The notes beneath the pieces were generated by a model. It was not told where the DNA came from, did no database searches, and saw nothing but the letters and a program-made list of their open reading frames with translations. DNA of 64,000 bases from Mesorhizobium ciceri biovar biserrulae WSM1271. GTDB lineage: Bacteria > Pseudomonadota > Alphaproteobacteria > Rhizobiales > Rhizobiaceae. The stretch covers positions 2,503,501-2,567,500 of the forward strand of contig NC_014923.1 in assembly GCF_000185905.1 (NCBI RefSeq), given 5' to 3'. Shown in pieces: positions 54,970-63,628 of this stretch (its first letter is position 1; each line of letters begins with the position of its first letter). The translations under genes and the position numbers were made by a program.

Positions 54970-55599
54970 TCAGCCGGGAAACAGGTCCAGGATCGACGAC
55001 AGACGGTTGGCACTGAGATCGATGTCGCTGAGCGGGCCTCCGCTGGGGAGATAGCCAACCACGAACAGACCGGCGGCCCGTGCGGCCTTGGTGCCGGTGC
55101 GGCTGTCTTCCACAGCGACGACGGATCCCGGAGCTATGGCGAGCTGCCGGCAGGCCTCGCGATAGGGCGTTGGGTCGGGTTTGCCGACCGAAACGTCGTC
55201 GAGGCTGATTGTGAGCCTCATATGGTCGAGCACGCCGAGCGCATCGAGATTGGCATTGACGACTTGCCGGCCGGAATTTGACACGCAGACCTGCGGGATG
55301 CCGCGGTCAGCCAGGGTCCGGATCGTCTCGACCGCCTCGGGGATCGGGATGGCGTCCGCCCGGTTGGCGACGTAGTGGGCATTGATGGCGGCGAGCCACT
55401 CCGCCTGGTCAAGCCCGACTGGGAGGCGCGGACGCAGCATTGTCCAGACGTCGCCCATATGGATGCCGCGAAAGGCTTGGTCGGGCAGGTCGTCAAGATC
55501 GACGTTCCAGTTGCGGCAGCCGGCGAGGAGAGATTGATGATGCAACGGCTCGCTGTCGATCAGCGTTCCGTCGATGTCCCAGGCGACGGCGCGATACAT
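54970..55599 (-). CDS. HAD-family sugar-phosphate phosphatase / phosphoglucomutase-like
   Basis: 209 residues from the ATG that overlaps the FGGY kinase stop (TGATG). HAD motifs: 'AWDIDGTLIDSEPLHHQSLLAG' (I), 'VCVSNSGRQVVNANLDALG' (II), 'GKPDPTPYREAC' (III) and 'VVAVEDSRTGTKAARAAGLFVVGY' (IV), with a small helical cap. This is the subfamily of beta-phosphoglucomutase, GppA/YniC-type sugar-phosphate phosphatases. Coupling to a kinase gene suggests it acts on the same phosphorylated sugar, perhaps to prevent its build-up. It is the last gene of this minus-strand operon. Confidence 0.87.
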   Translation of the reverse strand: MYRAVAWDIDGTLIDSEPLHHQSLLAGCRNWNVDLDDLPDQAFRGIHMGDVWTMLRPRLPVGLDQAEWLAAINAHYVANRADAIPIPEAVETIRTLADRGIPQVCVSNSGRQVVNANLDALGVLDHMRLTISLDDVSVGKPDPTPYREACRQLAIAPGSVVAVEDSRTGTKAARAAGLFVVGYLPSGGPLSDIDLSANRLSSILDLFPG

Positions 55600-57119
55600 C
55601 ACGATGGCGATCCCGCTTTGGTCGCGCCAGGAGCCGATAGGCGTGCATAGAGATCGCGATAGCGGCGATAACCGTCGCGGTAGATGTCGGCCTTGCGCGG
55701 GTCGGGATCGAGCCGGTCGGCGAAGCTGACGAAACCGGAAACGCCCGACCAGTCGTCGGTCAGGCCGGTGCCGATCGCCGCCGTCCAGGCAGCGCCGATG
55801 CAAGAGCCGGGGTGCCCGGTCAGGCGTTGGACCGGCTTTTGCAAGACATCCGCGACAATCTGCATCCAGACCTTGCTGCTTGAGCCGCCGTCGGAGGCGA
55901 GATAGCGCTCGGTCCGATGGCCCATGTCGTTAAGCACCTCGACATGATGCGCGATGGCAAAGGCATAGGCCTCGAGCAAAGCGCGCCAGACATGGCCGAT
56001 ATCGTGCGAAAGCGTCAGGCCGTCGATCACGCCGCGGGCCGCTGGATCATGGATCGGCGTCTTCTCGCCAAGGAAATAGGGCAGGATGATGAGGCCGTCG
56101 GCACCGGCGGGACGCTCTGCCGCCAGCGCATCGAGCCGCTGGTGTACGGAAATACCCTCGGCCTGTGCCGCGGCCATCTCGCCGCCGGCGAAATTGCGTA
56201 CGAACCAGTTGAGGGCGGAGCCGCCTGTCGACATGCAGCCATTGGGCATGAACAGGCCCGGCACCAGGTGATAATCGAGATACATGCGCGGATCGGGCTT
56301 GATCTGATCGGTAGCGATCAGGATATCGATCGAGCCGCCGAATTTCAGGAGGACATCGCCCGGCTTGGCGACGCCGGCGCCAAGCGCGGAGGCGATCATG
56401 TCGGCTGCACCGCCGACGACCGGTGTCCCCGCCATCAGGCCGGTCTCATCGGCGGCCTTCGCCGAAACGGAACCGAGGATCTCATGCGAGGCGATCTTTC
56501 GTGGCACGGCCGAGCGCGGTATGTGCGCGAGCGCCACCAGATCATCGTCGATCCGGTGCGTCGAAACATCGACGAAGCCGGCCTCCAGCGCCCAGTTCTG
56601 CTCGACCGCACGTTCGCCGGTGAGGCGCCAGTTGATATAATCGTAGGAGCCGAAAACGGTGGCGATGCGGCTGAACACCTCCGGCTCGTGACGCTCAATC
56701 CAGCGCAGCTTTGCGGTGACGAGCTGTTGGTTGATGCCGTTGCCGGCCTTGGCGATGAAAGCCGTCTCATCGCATTCGGTCCGCAGTTCGGCCACTTCGG
56801 CGCCACAGCGGCCGTCGCTCTGCTGGATGCTCGGCCGCAGCACTTCGCCCTTCTCGTTCAGAAGAACGACCGCCGGCAGCATGCCGGTGGTGCCGACCGC
56901 CACGATTTCCTCGGCCTTGATGCCGCTGGTCCTGAGCAACGCCTGCACGATGTCGCGGACATTGGTCCACCATTGCGCGGGATCTTCCTCGGCCCAGCCC
57001 GCATGCTCGGAGTGCAGCGTGACGGGGCGCGAGGCGAGGCCCAGCACCTGATCGGGAAGCCGGATCAGGATGCCGATCGTCGAGGTGGTGCCGATATCGA
57101 GACCGAGAACGAACGCCAT
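55599..57119 (-). CDS. FGGY-family carbohydrate kinase (xylulokinase-like)
   Basis: 506 residues from the ATG at 57119 (the open frame upstream lacks support). The FGGY fold is evident: 'FVLGLDIGTTSTIGILI' (phosphate 1), 'LHSEHAGWAEEDPAQWW' (family start motif), 'AVGTTGMLPAVVLL', 'GSYDYINWRLTG', 'GTPVVGGAADMIASALGAG', 'LKFGGSIDILI' and 'LASDGGSSSKVWMQIVADVLQKPV' near the C-terminus. It phosphorylates a pentulose, hexulose or polyol. Partner genes (SDR dehydrogenase, polyol-type importer) suggest the substrate is the ketose made from a sugar alcohol. Exact sugar unknown. Confidence 0.88.
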   Translation of the reverse strand: MAFVLGLDIGTTSTIGILIRLPDQVLGLASRPVTLHSEHAGWAEEDPAQWWTNVRDIVQALLRTSGIKAEEIVAVGTTGMLPAVVLLNEKGEVLRPSIQQSDGRCGAEVAELRTECDETAFIAKAGNGINQQLVTAKLRWIERHEPEVFSRIATVFGSYDYINWRLTGERAVEQNWALEAGFVDVSTHRIDDDLVALAHIPRSAVPRKIASHEILGSVSAKAADETGLMAGTPVVGGAADMIASALGAGVAKPGDVLLKFGGSIDILIATDQIKPDPRMYLDYHLVPGLFMPNGCMSTGGSALNWFVRNFAGGEMAAAQAEGISVHQRLDALAAERPAGADGLIILPYFLGEKTPIHDPAARGVIDGLTLSHDIGHVWRALLEAYAFAIAHHVEVLNDMGHRTERYLASDGGSSSKVWMQIVADVLQKPVQRLTGHPGSCIGAAWTAAIGTGLTDDWSGVSGFVSFADRLDPDPRKADIYRDGYRRYRDLYARLSAPGATKAGSPS

Positions 57120-57282
57120 GTCGAATCCATTGAAATGCTGGGAAGGGCAGGCGGGCGAAACCTGTCTGCCTCGTTGTGTCGCACTGCTCGATACCAGTCG
57201 ATCATTCCGGACGCCGGCCTGCAACGATCGATATGATCACCGCGAGCCGGCGCGATGGCCGGCATCGCCGTGGAAGCCGTCC

Positions 57283-58083
57283 TCAGCGCAAAGTGGCGAC
57301 AACATCCATGAAGCGCTTGACCCGATCGCCGTCGACGGCGTTCCAGGTATTGCCACCGATCTTGAAATGGGTCCCGATCACGACGCCGCTCGCCAGCGAA
57401 AGGACGTCGCGGACATTGTCGATGTTCACGCCGGTGTTGGCGAAGACCGGCACGTCCTTGATCGTCTCGCAGACGCTGCGCAGGTGGGACTGGTCGGCCG
57501 GCTGGCCGGTGATCGGACCGGAGACGAGGATCGCGTCTGCCATTGACGAGAACACCGCGCTCTTGGCACGCAATTCAATCGGGCGCTGGTCGAGCGAGTG
57601 TGCGAACTCGGCATTGATGTTGAAGAGAAGCTTCATGTCGTCGCGACCAAGGTTGTGCCGCAGGCGCGAGGCGGCGGCGCAATCGGGCTCCCACAAGCCC
57701 ATATCGGAAGCGAACAGGCCGGTGAAGATCTCGCGCACGAAACGGGCTCCGGTGGCGGCTCCGATCGCGACGCTGGCAGTCGGATCCCAGAGATAGTTGA
57801 CGCCAAACGGCACTTTCAGCTCGGGCTTCACCGCCTGGACGATGGCAGTCATGGCGGCAATGCCCTCGGGCGGCGCCTTGAAGACATAGGGGCGGTCGTT
57901 CTCGTTGCCGAACATGATGGCATCGACGCCGCCGTTCTGCAGCTTGCGGATGTCGGAGAGTACGCCATCGATCAGCTTGTCGAGGCCGCCATCGGCATCA
58001 TAGAGGGGCGTTCCCGGCAGGGCACCGATATGTGCCATCGAGATGACAGCCTTCTTCTTGTCGCCGAAAAATTCAAATACCAT
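57283..58083 (-). CDS. BtpA/SgcQ-family protein
   Basis: 266 residues from the ATG with an ideal AAGGAGAAGA site. It is a TIM-barrel-like protein: 'VISMAHIGALPGTPLYD' (the 'xxMxHxxxLPGxP' BtpA start), 'LQNGGVDAIMFGNENDRPY', 'PFGVNYLWDPTASVAIGAATGARFVRE', 'MADAILVSGPITGQPAD', 'VPVFANTGVNIDNV' and 'GVVIGTHFK'. The family is named for a cyanobacterial photosystem I factor, but many members, like E. coli SgcQ, lie in sugar operons with no known reaction. Its place between the DeoR regulator and the kinase argues for a sugar-related role here. Confidence 0.87.
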   Translation of the reverse strand: MVFEFFGDKKKAVISMAHIGALPGTPLYDADGGLDKLIDGVLSDIRKLQNGGVDAIMFGNENDRPYVFKAPPEGIAAMTAIVQAVKPELKVPFGVNYLWDPTASVAIGAATGARFVREIFTGLFASDMGLWEPDCAAASRLRHNLGRDDMKLLFNINAEFAHSLDQRPIELRAKSAVFSSMADAILVSGPITGQPADQSHLRSVCETIKDVPVFANTGVNIDNVRDVLSLASGVVIGTHFKIGGNTWNAVDGDRVKRFMDVVATLR

Positions 58084-58121
58084 CGAGTCTTCTCCTTGGG
58101 GATAAAGTGAAATGGCGCGCC

Positions 58122-58982
58122 TCAGTCGCGCGTCAGTGGCGGCGCGATGCGCAGGTCGACCTTGGCCGCGGCGAGCGCCGCGACGATCTTGGCCGGCGGC
58201 TCGGCATCGGTGATGAGGATGTCGATGTCCGACAGTGGCGCTATCCGCACCAGCGACATGCGCAGGAATTTGGCGGAATCGCACAGGACGATCTTGGTGC
58301 CTGACCGCCTCAGATAGGCGCGCTTCATATCGGTATCATCGAAGGAATAATCGAAGAGGCCGTCCGCTGTGATACCGGAGACGCCGATCACGGCGACATC
58401 GAACCACAGCGCCTCGAACTGGGCGATGGCCGCAGGCCCGCCGGTCGACATCTCGTCGGCCCGTACGCGGCCGCCGGCAACATAGACTTCGGGCACACCG
58501 CCATTCAGCGCCGCCGCGATCCTGAGGCTGTTGGTGAACACCTTGGCGTGCGGAAGGTCCCTGAGGTGCTCGGCCATCAGATAGGTGGTGGTGCCGACAT
58601 CCAAAGCGATCGTGCGGTATCCCGAAACCAGCGCGGCCGCGGCCGCGGCAATCGCGGCCTTCGGGTCGCGGCGCTGGCGCAAGCGCGAATCGAAACTCGG
58701 CTCTTCGCTGTCCATGGCGACCAGCGGCGGGTTGTCGGCCTCGATCGCGCCGCCATGGATTCGGACCAGCCTACCCTCGCGTTCCAGTTCGACGAGATCG
58801 CGGCGGATCGTCATGTCGGAAACGGCAAGTTCGGCCGCTGCCGCGGCGACGGTGAGCGACCCCGTCCGGCGCAGCAAAGCCAGGATGCGTGCCTGCCGGT
58901 CGTGCGCGAGAAGGCGCTGACGATCGGCGTCGCGCGGTGCGCCATGCGGCGATGTCTCAGGAAGGGTGGTGTCGTCTGCCAT
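58122..58982 (-). CDS. DeoR-family transcriptional repressor
   Basis: 286 residues. After ~25 polar residues comes the DeoR HTH ('HDRQARILALLRRTGSLTVAAAAAELAVSDMTIRRDLVELEREG'), then the phosphosugar-binding DeoRC domain ('IALDVGTTTYLMAEHL', 'KVFTNSLRIAAAL', 'VAGGRVRADEMSTGG', 'DVAVIGVSGITADGLFDYSF', 'IVLCDSAKF'). It probably represses both the minus-strand kinase operon and the divergent SDR-transporter genes until a phosphorylated sugar binds. A CAAACA/TGTTTG palindrome lies in the divergent gap. Confidence 0.9.
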   Translation of the reverse strand: MADDTTLPETSPHGAPRDADRQRLLAHDRQARILALLRRTGSLTVAAAAAELAVSDMTIRRDLVELEREGRLVRIHGGAIEADNPPLVAMDSEEPSFDSRLRQRRDPKAAIAAAAAALVSGYRTIALDVGTTTYLMAEHLRDLPHAKVFTNSLRIAAALNGGVPEVYVAGGRVRADEMSTGGPAAIAQFEALWFDVAVIGVSGITADGLFDYSFDDTDMKRAYLRRSGTKIVLCDSAKFLRMSLVRIAPLSDIDILITDAEPPAKIVAALAAAKVDLRIAPPLTRD

Positions 58983-59055
58983 CGATGTATCCGGTGGGTA
59001 AGCCGCCGACGAAGCGGTCTGCTGATCTTCACACTACCGCATGATCAAACATTTT

Positions 59056-59073
59056 CAAACAAAAATATGTTTG
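59056..59073. promoter_or_regulatory. Candidate DeoR operator in the divergent promoter
   Basis: CAAACA (59056-59061) and TGTTTG (59068-59073) form a perfect 6-bp inverted repeat with a 6-nt AT spacer, between the divergent DeoR and SDR genes. The surrounding ~70 nt is AT-rich and should contain both promoters. Confidence 0.45.
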
Positions 59074-59148
59074 CAGTGTTCGATTTTATTGGTATGCATC
59101 TCGATATCAACAAAATGCGTTTCGCCAACAAGCAGAGAGAATACGACC

Positions 59149-59949
59149 ATGCCGGCTGTCTCCGTCACGCCTCCCGTGCTTGCCGAACTCGCGGGCAAGC
59201 GAGCCTTCGTGACGGGCGGTGGCGCGGGGATCGGCCGGGCGATCGCGACCGCCCTGACGCGGCAGGGCGTCGCCGTGGCGATCGGCGATCTGGATCCCAA
59301 GGCGGCACGTCAGGCGGCTGAGGAAATTGGTGGCGGTGCCGCCGCCGTCACGGTCGATGTCCGCCGCCGCGATTCCGTCGAGGCGGCCTTTGCCACCGTA
59401 CTGGAAGCGCTTGGCGGCTGCGATATCCTGATCGCCAATGCCGGCGTGTCCACCATGCAGCACGCGCTCGATCTGACCGATGAGGAGTGGGACTTCAACT
59501 TTTCGGTCAATGCGCGCGGTGTATTCCTGGTAAATCAGATCGCTGGACGGCATTTTGTCAAGCAGGGCACGGGCTGCATCGTCAACACCGCCTCGCTTGC
59601 CGCGAAGGTCGGTGCGCCGCTCCTGGCGCATTATTCGGCATCCAAGTTCGCCGTGCTCGGCTGGACGCAGGCCTTTGCCCGCGAGCTCGCGCCCAAGGGG
59701 ATACGCGTCAATGCCGTCTGTCCCGGGTTCGTCAAGACCGGCATGCAGTCGCGCGAAGTCGAATGGGAGGCGCATCTGCGGCAAGTCACGCCCGAACGGG
59801 TGGTCGCCGACTATATCGCGCAGACGCCGCTCGGCCGGCTCGAGCTGCCGGAGGATGTCGCCGACGTCGTCGTGTTCCTCTGCTCGGATCAAGCCCGCTT
59901 CATGACCGGCCAGGGCGTCAACGTGACCGGCGGCGTCTACATGACCTGA
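59149..59949 (+). CDS. SDR-family oxidoreductase (polyol/sugar dehydrogenase)
   Basis: 266 residues from the ATG beginning 'MPAVSVTPPVLAELAGKRAF', preceded by AGAGAG; the frame is open 36 codons earlier through the promoter region. Classical SDR: 'FVTGGGAGIGRAIATAL' (NAD motif), 'ILIANAGVS', catalytic Ser in 'VNTASLAAKVG' and Y-x3-K in 'HYSASKFAV', then 'CPGFVKTGMQ' and C-terminal 'GQGVNVTGGVYMT'. It likely oxidises a sugar alcohol to the ketose used by the FGGY kinase. It leads the plus-strand importer genes, which begin 174 nt downstream. Confidence 0.88.
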   Translation: MPAVSVTPPVLAELAGKRAFVTGGGAGIGRAIATALTRQGVAVAIGDLDPKAARQAAEEIGGGAAAVTVDVRRRDSVEAAFATVLEALGGCDILIANAGVSTMQHALDLTDEEWDFNFSVNARGVFLVNQIAGRHFVKQGTGCIVNTASLAAKVGAPLLAHYSASKFAVLGWTQAFARELAPKGIRVNAVCPGFVKTGMQSREVEWEAHLRQVTPERVVADYIAQTPLGRLELPEDVADVVVFLCSDQARFMTGQGVNVTGGVYMT

Positions 59950-60123
59950 CGGCTTTCGGCGGCTGTAGCCGGATGCTGATGCGGGCACGCGCCTATCCAA
60001 AAAAGTGAACACATATGATCAGAAGTTAGGCTTTTAATGTTATATTTTGTTCTCTAAGATGACCGTTCGCTCGACTTCGGCCTTCGGCGTCAGCCGGGTC
60101 AGACGGGTTCATGAGGAAAGTCT

Positions 60124-61299
60124 ATGGCGTCTATCGAGCTCGATCGCGTTTCCAAGCTCTACGGCAATGGCAATTACGGGGTGCATGAGGTCGATCTCAC
60201 CATTCCCGATGGTGAATTCGTGATCTTTCTCGGTCCGTCGGGATGCGGCAAGTCGACGACGCTGCGGATGATTGCCGGCCTGGAGAGTATCTCCTCCGGC
60301 GATCTTCGCATCGGTGGCAAGAGCGTCGCCAATGTCGCGCCGCGCGACCGAAACGTCGCCGTGGTGTTCCAGAGCTACGCGCTCTATCCGCACATGTCGG
60401 TGCGGCAGAATATGGCCTTCGGGCTGAAGATGCGCGGCACCGACGCGGCGGTCATCGATGCCAAGATTGCAGACGCCGCTAACCTGCTCGGTCTGCAGAA
60501 CCTTCTCGGCCGCAAGCCGGCAGCGCTTTCGGGTGGCCAGCGGCAGCGTGTCGCGCTCGGCCGGGCGATCGTTCGCGAACCGGCGGCCTTCCTGCTTGAC
60601 GAACCGCTGTCCAATCTCGATGCGCAACTGCGTGCCGAGATGCGGCTCGAACTCGTGAAGCTGCACCGGCGCCTCGGCCGCACCATCGTCCATGTCACCC
60701 ACGACCAGGTCGAGGCGATGACCATGGGCGATCGCATATGCATCATGCGCGATGGTCGCCTGATTCAGGCCGGCCGGCCGCTTGAAGTCTATGCCGACCC
60801 GGTCAACACCTTCGTCGCACGCTTCCTGGCGACGCCGCCGATGAACCTCATTCCGGCCACGCTTCAGGCCGCACCTGGCGAAGGGCTCTCCGTCCTGACC
60901 GACAGCGGTGCCGTGCTTGCCGTCCCCGCCCGCCACCGCAACGCTTATGGCGAGCGTGCCGGGCGCCGCGTCATTCTGGGCGTGCGAGCCGAGGATTTCC
61001 ACGAAAGCCCCGACAAGCCGGACTGGCAGAAGATTGCCGTACGGGTCGTGGCCGTCGAGGCTCTCGGCGCCGAGAACGTCCTGATCGGCCAGATTGCCGG
61101 TCACGCCACCGGCAGGGATGATGCTCACCCCGCGGGGGGCGACAAGCCGTTGGAGATCGCCGCCCGCCTCAGCCGTTATTTCACGGCGCCCGTCGGCTCG
61201 ATGGTCGAACTCTACATCGACCCGCTGCCGATGCACCTCTTTGATCCCGAAACCGAACTGGTCATCGCGCGGCCGAGCCTCATGGGGGCCACGCGATGA
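60124..61299 (+). CDS. Carbohydrate ABC transporter ATP-binding protein (MalK/UgpC type)
   Basis: 391 residues with Walker A 'GPSGCGKSTTLRM', Q-loop 'VVFQSYALYPHMSV', signature 'LSGGQRQRVALGRA', Walker B 'FLLDEPLSNLD', H-loop 'VTHDQVEAMTMGDR' and a C-terminal TOBE domain ('LGVRAEDFHE', 'VEALGAENVLIGQIAG'). It energises uptake of a polyol or oligosaccharide with the permeases and binding protein that follow. Its stop overlaps the next start (ATGA). Confidence 0.92.
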   Translation: MASIELDRVSKLYGNGNYGVHEVDLTIPDGEFVIFLGPSGCGKSTTLRMIAGLESISSGDLRIGGKSVANVAPRDRNVAVVFQSYALYPHMSVRQNMAFGLKMRGTDAAVIDAKIADAANLLGLQNLLGRKPAALSGGQRQRVALGRAIVREPAAFLLDEPLSNLDAQLRAEMRLELVKLHRRLGRTIVHVTHDQVEAMTMGDRICIMRDGRLIQAGRPLEVYADPVNTFVARFLATPPMNLIPATLQAAPGEGLSVLTDSGAVLAVPARHRNAYGERAGRRVILGVRAEDFHESPDKPDWQKIAVRVVAVEALGAENVLIGQIAGHATGRDDAHPAGGDKPLEIAARLSRYFTAPVGSMVELYIDPLPMHLFDPETELVIARPSLMGATR

Positions 61300-62126
61300 C
61301 CAGCATGGACAGAAACGAACGGCCGGCCTTTCGTCGCCGCTTCGGCTTGCATTTCGGGCTGATTGTCGTCTGCGCCATCGTGCTGCTGCCACCGCTCTGG
61401 GTGCTGCGGACAAGCTTCGTCCCCGAGCAGTTGTCCTACAGCAACGAGCTGATGCCGGCCTTTACGACGGACAATTATTCGGCGCTGCTGTCGAGCCGCT
61501 TCGGTCAGTCCTACCTCAACAGCCTGATCGTCGCGCTCGGCTCGGTTCTGCTCGCATTGCCTTTTGCCGCCACCACCGGCTATGCCTTCGCCCGCTTCCG
61601 CACGGGCGGTCGTTGGGCGCGTTTTGCCGTTCTGGCGACGCAGATGTTGCCGCCCGTGGCGCTGGTGCTGCCGACCTTCACGCTGTTCCGAAGCCTGGAG
61701 CTCAGCAATTCGCTGACGGGGCTGATCATCGTCTATGCCGCGCTCAACCTGCCTTTCCTGACCTGGATCCTGATGGGCTTCTTCGAGGGCATTCCAGTCG
61801 ATCTGGAATGGGCGGCGATGACCGACGGCGCGACCGCCTGGGGCGCCTTCTGGCGTATTGTCCTGCCGGTGTCGATGCCCGGTATCGCGGCCGCCGGCGT
61901 GCTCGGCTTCATCCTGGCGTGGAATGAGTTTTTGTTTGCCCTGGTTTTGAGCGGGCCGAAGACGGCAACCATACCGGTTGCGCTTGCGGCGTTGCAGACC
62001 TCGAACGGCGTCCAGATCGCCAAGGTTTCTGCCGGCGTCGTCCTTGCCATCCTGCCGCTGGTCGTGGCTTCCCGCTTCATCCAGCGTTTCATCGTCCAGG
62101 GCTTGACGTTCGGCAGCGTGAAATAG
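61296..62126 (+). CDS. Carbohydrate ABC transporter permease (MalG type)
   Basis: 276 residues, six spans, starting with 'RFGLHFGLIVVCAIVLLPPLWVLRTSF'. The EAA loop is 'EWAAMTDGATAWGAFWRIVLPVSMPGIAA', and the C-terminus 'FIQRFIVQGLTFGSVK' is the MalG/UgpE ending. It is one half of the channel. It overlaps the ATPase gene by 4 nt, unlike most such operons where MalG is last. Confidence 0.92.
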   Translation: MTSMDRNERPAFRRRFGLHFGLIVVCAIVLLPPLWVLRTSFVPEQLSYSNELMPAFTTDNYSALLSSRFGQSYLNSLIVALGSVLLALPFAATTGYAFARFRTGGRWARFAVLATQMLPPVALVLPTFTLFRSLELSNSLTGLIIVYAALNLPFLTWILMGFFEGIPVDLEWAAMTDGATAWGAFWRIVLPVSMPGIAAAGVLGFILAWNEFLFALVLSGPKTATIPVALAALQTSNGVQIAKVSAGVVLAILPLVVASRFIQRFIVQGLTFGSVK

Positions 62127-62221
62127 GCCGGCCGCTCCGAGAGCCGACATGGCTCGCTAGCCGGTTATGAAATCGTGGCGGGATCACCGCCGCGTCCAGA
62201 GGGAAAGAGGAGTAGAGAGTT

Positions 62222-63517
62222 ATGACTTGGAACAAGCAGACCTTGATCAAAATGCTGATGACGGCCGTGAGCGGGGCAGCTGTTGTCGGCGCATCGCTTC
62301 CGGCCAGGGCGGCTGAGCCCATCACCTTGCACGCCTTGATGGAGGACGTGCCGGAAACCAAGATCATTGAAGCGCTGTTGCCCGAATTCGAGAAGCAGAC
62401 CGGCATCAAGGTCGAGTTTGAGAAGATCGGCTATCCTGACATGCACGACAAGCTGGTGTCGCAGTTGACCGCGCCGCAGAGCTACTACAATGTGCTCGAG
62501 GTCGACTTCCTGTGGGCCGGCGAATTTCCGGCGGCCGGCTGGCTGGCCGACCTGAAACCCTTCGTCGAGAAATCCAAATACGATCTGAGCCCCTTCATTC
62601 CCTCGACGCTTGATCTGCTCGGCCGAACCGAGGACCAGCTTTTCCTGGTGCCCATGTACAACTACTCGATGGGCCTCCTCTACCGGAAGGACCTGATCGG
62701 CGATGAGAAGCTCAAGGCCGCCTACAAGACGGCAACCGGCAAGGAGCTCGCTTTGCCGACGACGCTCGAAGATTATGTGGCGATTTCCAAATTCATGAAG
62801 GCCAATGCCGGCGTCGCCGGAGCCGCGATGCAGGGCCAGCGCGGCGATCCCAACAGCATGGAATTCTCCAACTATCTGTTCTCCGCCGGCGGCAGCTATC
62901 TCAATGCCGACGGCAAGGCGAGCCTCGACACGGCAGAGGCCAAGAAGGCGCTCGATCTCTATGTCGACAATATCCAGCACGGCGCCCAGCAAGGTGCCGT
63001 GTCGGCGACGCTCGACGACACCATGCGTCTGATGTGCAGCGGTTCCGCCTTCAGCATGGTCACCTATTGGTGGATGCTGCCGCAGATGGACGATGCCGTG
63101 AAGTGTCCGACGGTCGCCGGCAAGGTCGGCCTGTCGGTGATGCCGGGCGGCCATGGCGAGAGCGGCGGCTGGGGCTGGGGCATTCCCAAGAACACGTCGC
63201 CGGAAGAGCAGGAAGCCGCCTGGACCTTCATCCAGTGGGTGCAGAGCAAGGATGTTTCGGTGAAGCGCGCGCTCGAGGGCCACGCGCCCGTGCGCAGCGA
63301 TGTCTATGCCGATGCGGCGGTGCTGGCGAAATATCCCTTCTACAAGACCGCCCAGGATGTGGTGGCGACCGGCAAGTCGTTCCCGATCTTCACCTATTCG
63401 GCGCAATACGAGGATCTGCTCGGTACCCAGCTTTCGCTGGCGGCTGGCGGCCAGGCGACATCGGACGCGGCGCTGAAGGCGGCTTCCGACGGCCTGCAGG
63501 GGCTCCTCGACAAATAG
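62222..63517 (+). CDS. Carbohydrate ABC transporter substrate-binding protein
   Basis: 431 residues with a ribosome site AGAGGAG and a signal peptide ending at 'LPARAA' (about residue 31). It is a MalE-like binding fold II protein: 'FEKQTGIKVEFEKIGYPDMHDKLVSQL', 'VLEVDFLWAGEFPAAGWLADL', 'MYNYSMGLLYRKDL', 'GWGWGIPKNTSPEEQEAAWTFIQWVQS'. It captures the sugar or sugar alcohol in the periplasm. The gene lies between the two permease genes, 95 nt after MalG and 111 nt before MalF. Confidence 0.9.
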   Translation: MTWNKQTLIKMLMTAVSGAAVVGASLPARAAEPITLHALMEDVPETKIIEALLPEFEKQTGIKVEFEKIGYPDMHDKLVSQLTAPQSYYNVLEVDFLWAGEFPAAGWLADLKPFVEKSKYDLSPFIPSTLDLLGRTEDQLFLVPMYNYSMGLLYRKDLIGDEKLKAAYKTATGKELALPTTLEDYVAISKFMKANAGVAGAAMQGQRGDPNSMEFSNYLFSAGGSYLNADGKASLDTAEAKKALDLYVDNIQHGAQQGAVSATLDDTMRLMCSGSAFSMVTYWWMLPQMDDAVKCPTVAGKVGLSVMPGGHGESGGWGWGIPKNTSPEEQEAAWTFIQWVQSKDVSVKRALEGHAPVRSDVYADAAVLAKYPFYKTAQDVVATGKSFPIFTYSAQYEDLLGTQLSLAAGGQATSDAALKAASDGLQGLLDK

Positions 63518-63628
63518 CGGTCCGGCTCGGCAAGGAGACCCGGCGCGGCGATGTCAGCCGCGCCGGATTTTCCAGACCCCGGATCTTGACGAGATCAGCA
63601 ACGCCACCCCGACCAAGGCTCGGCCACG

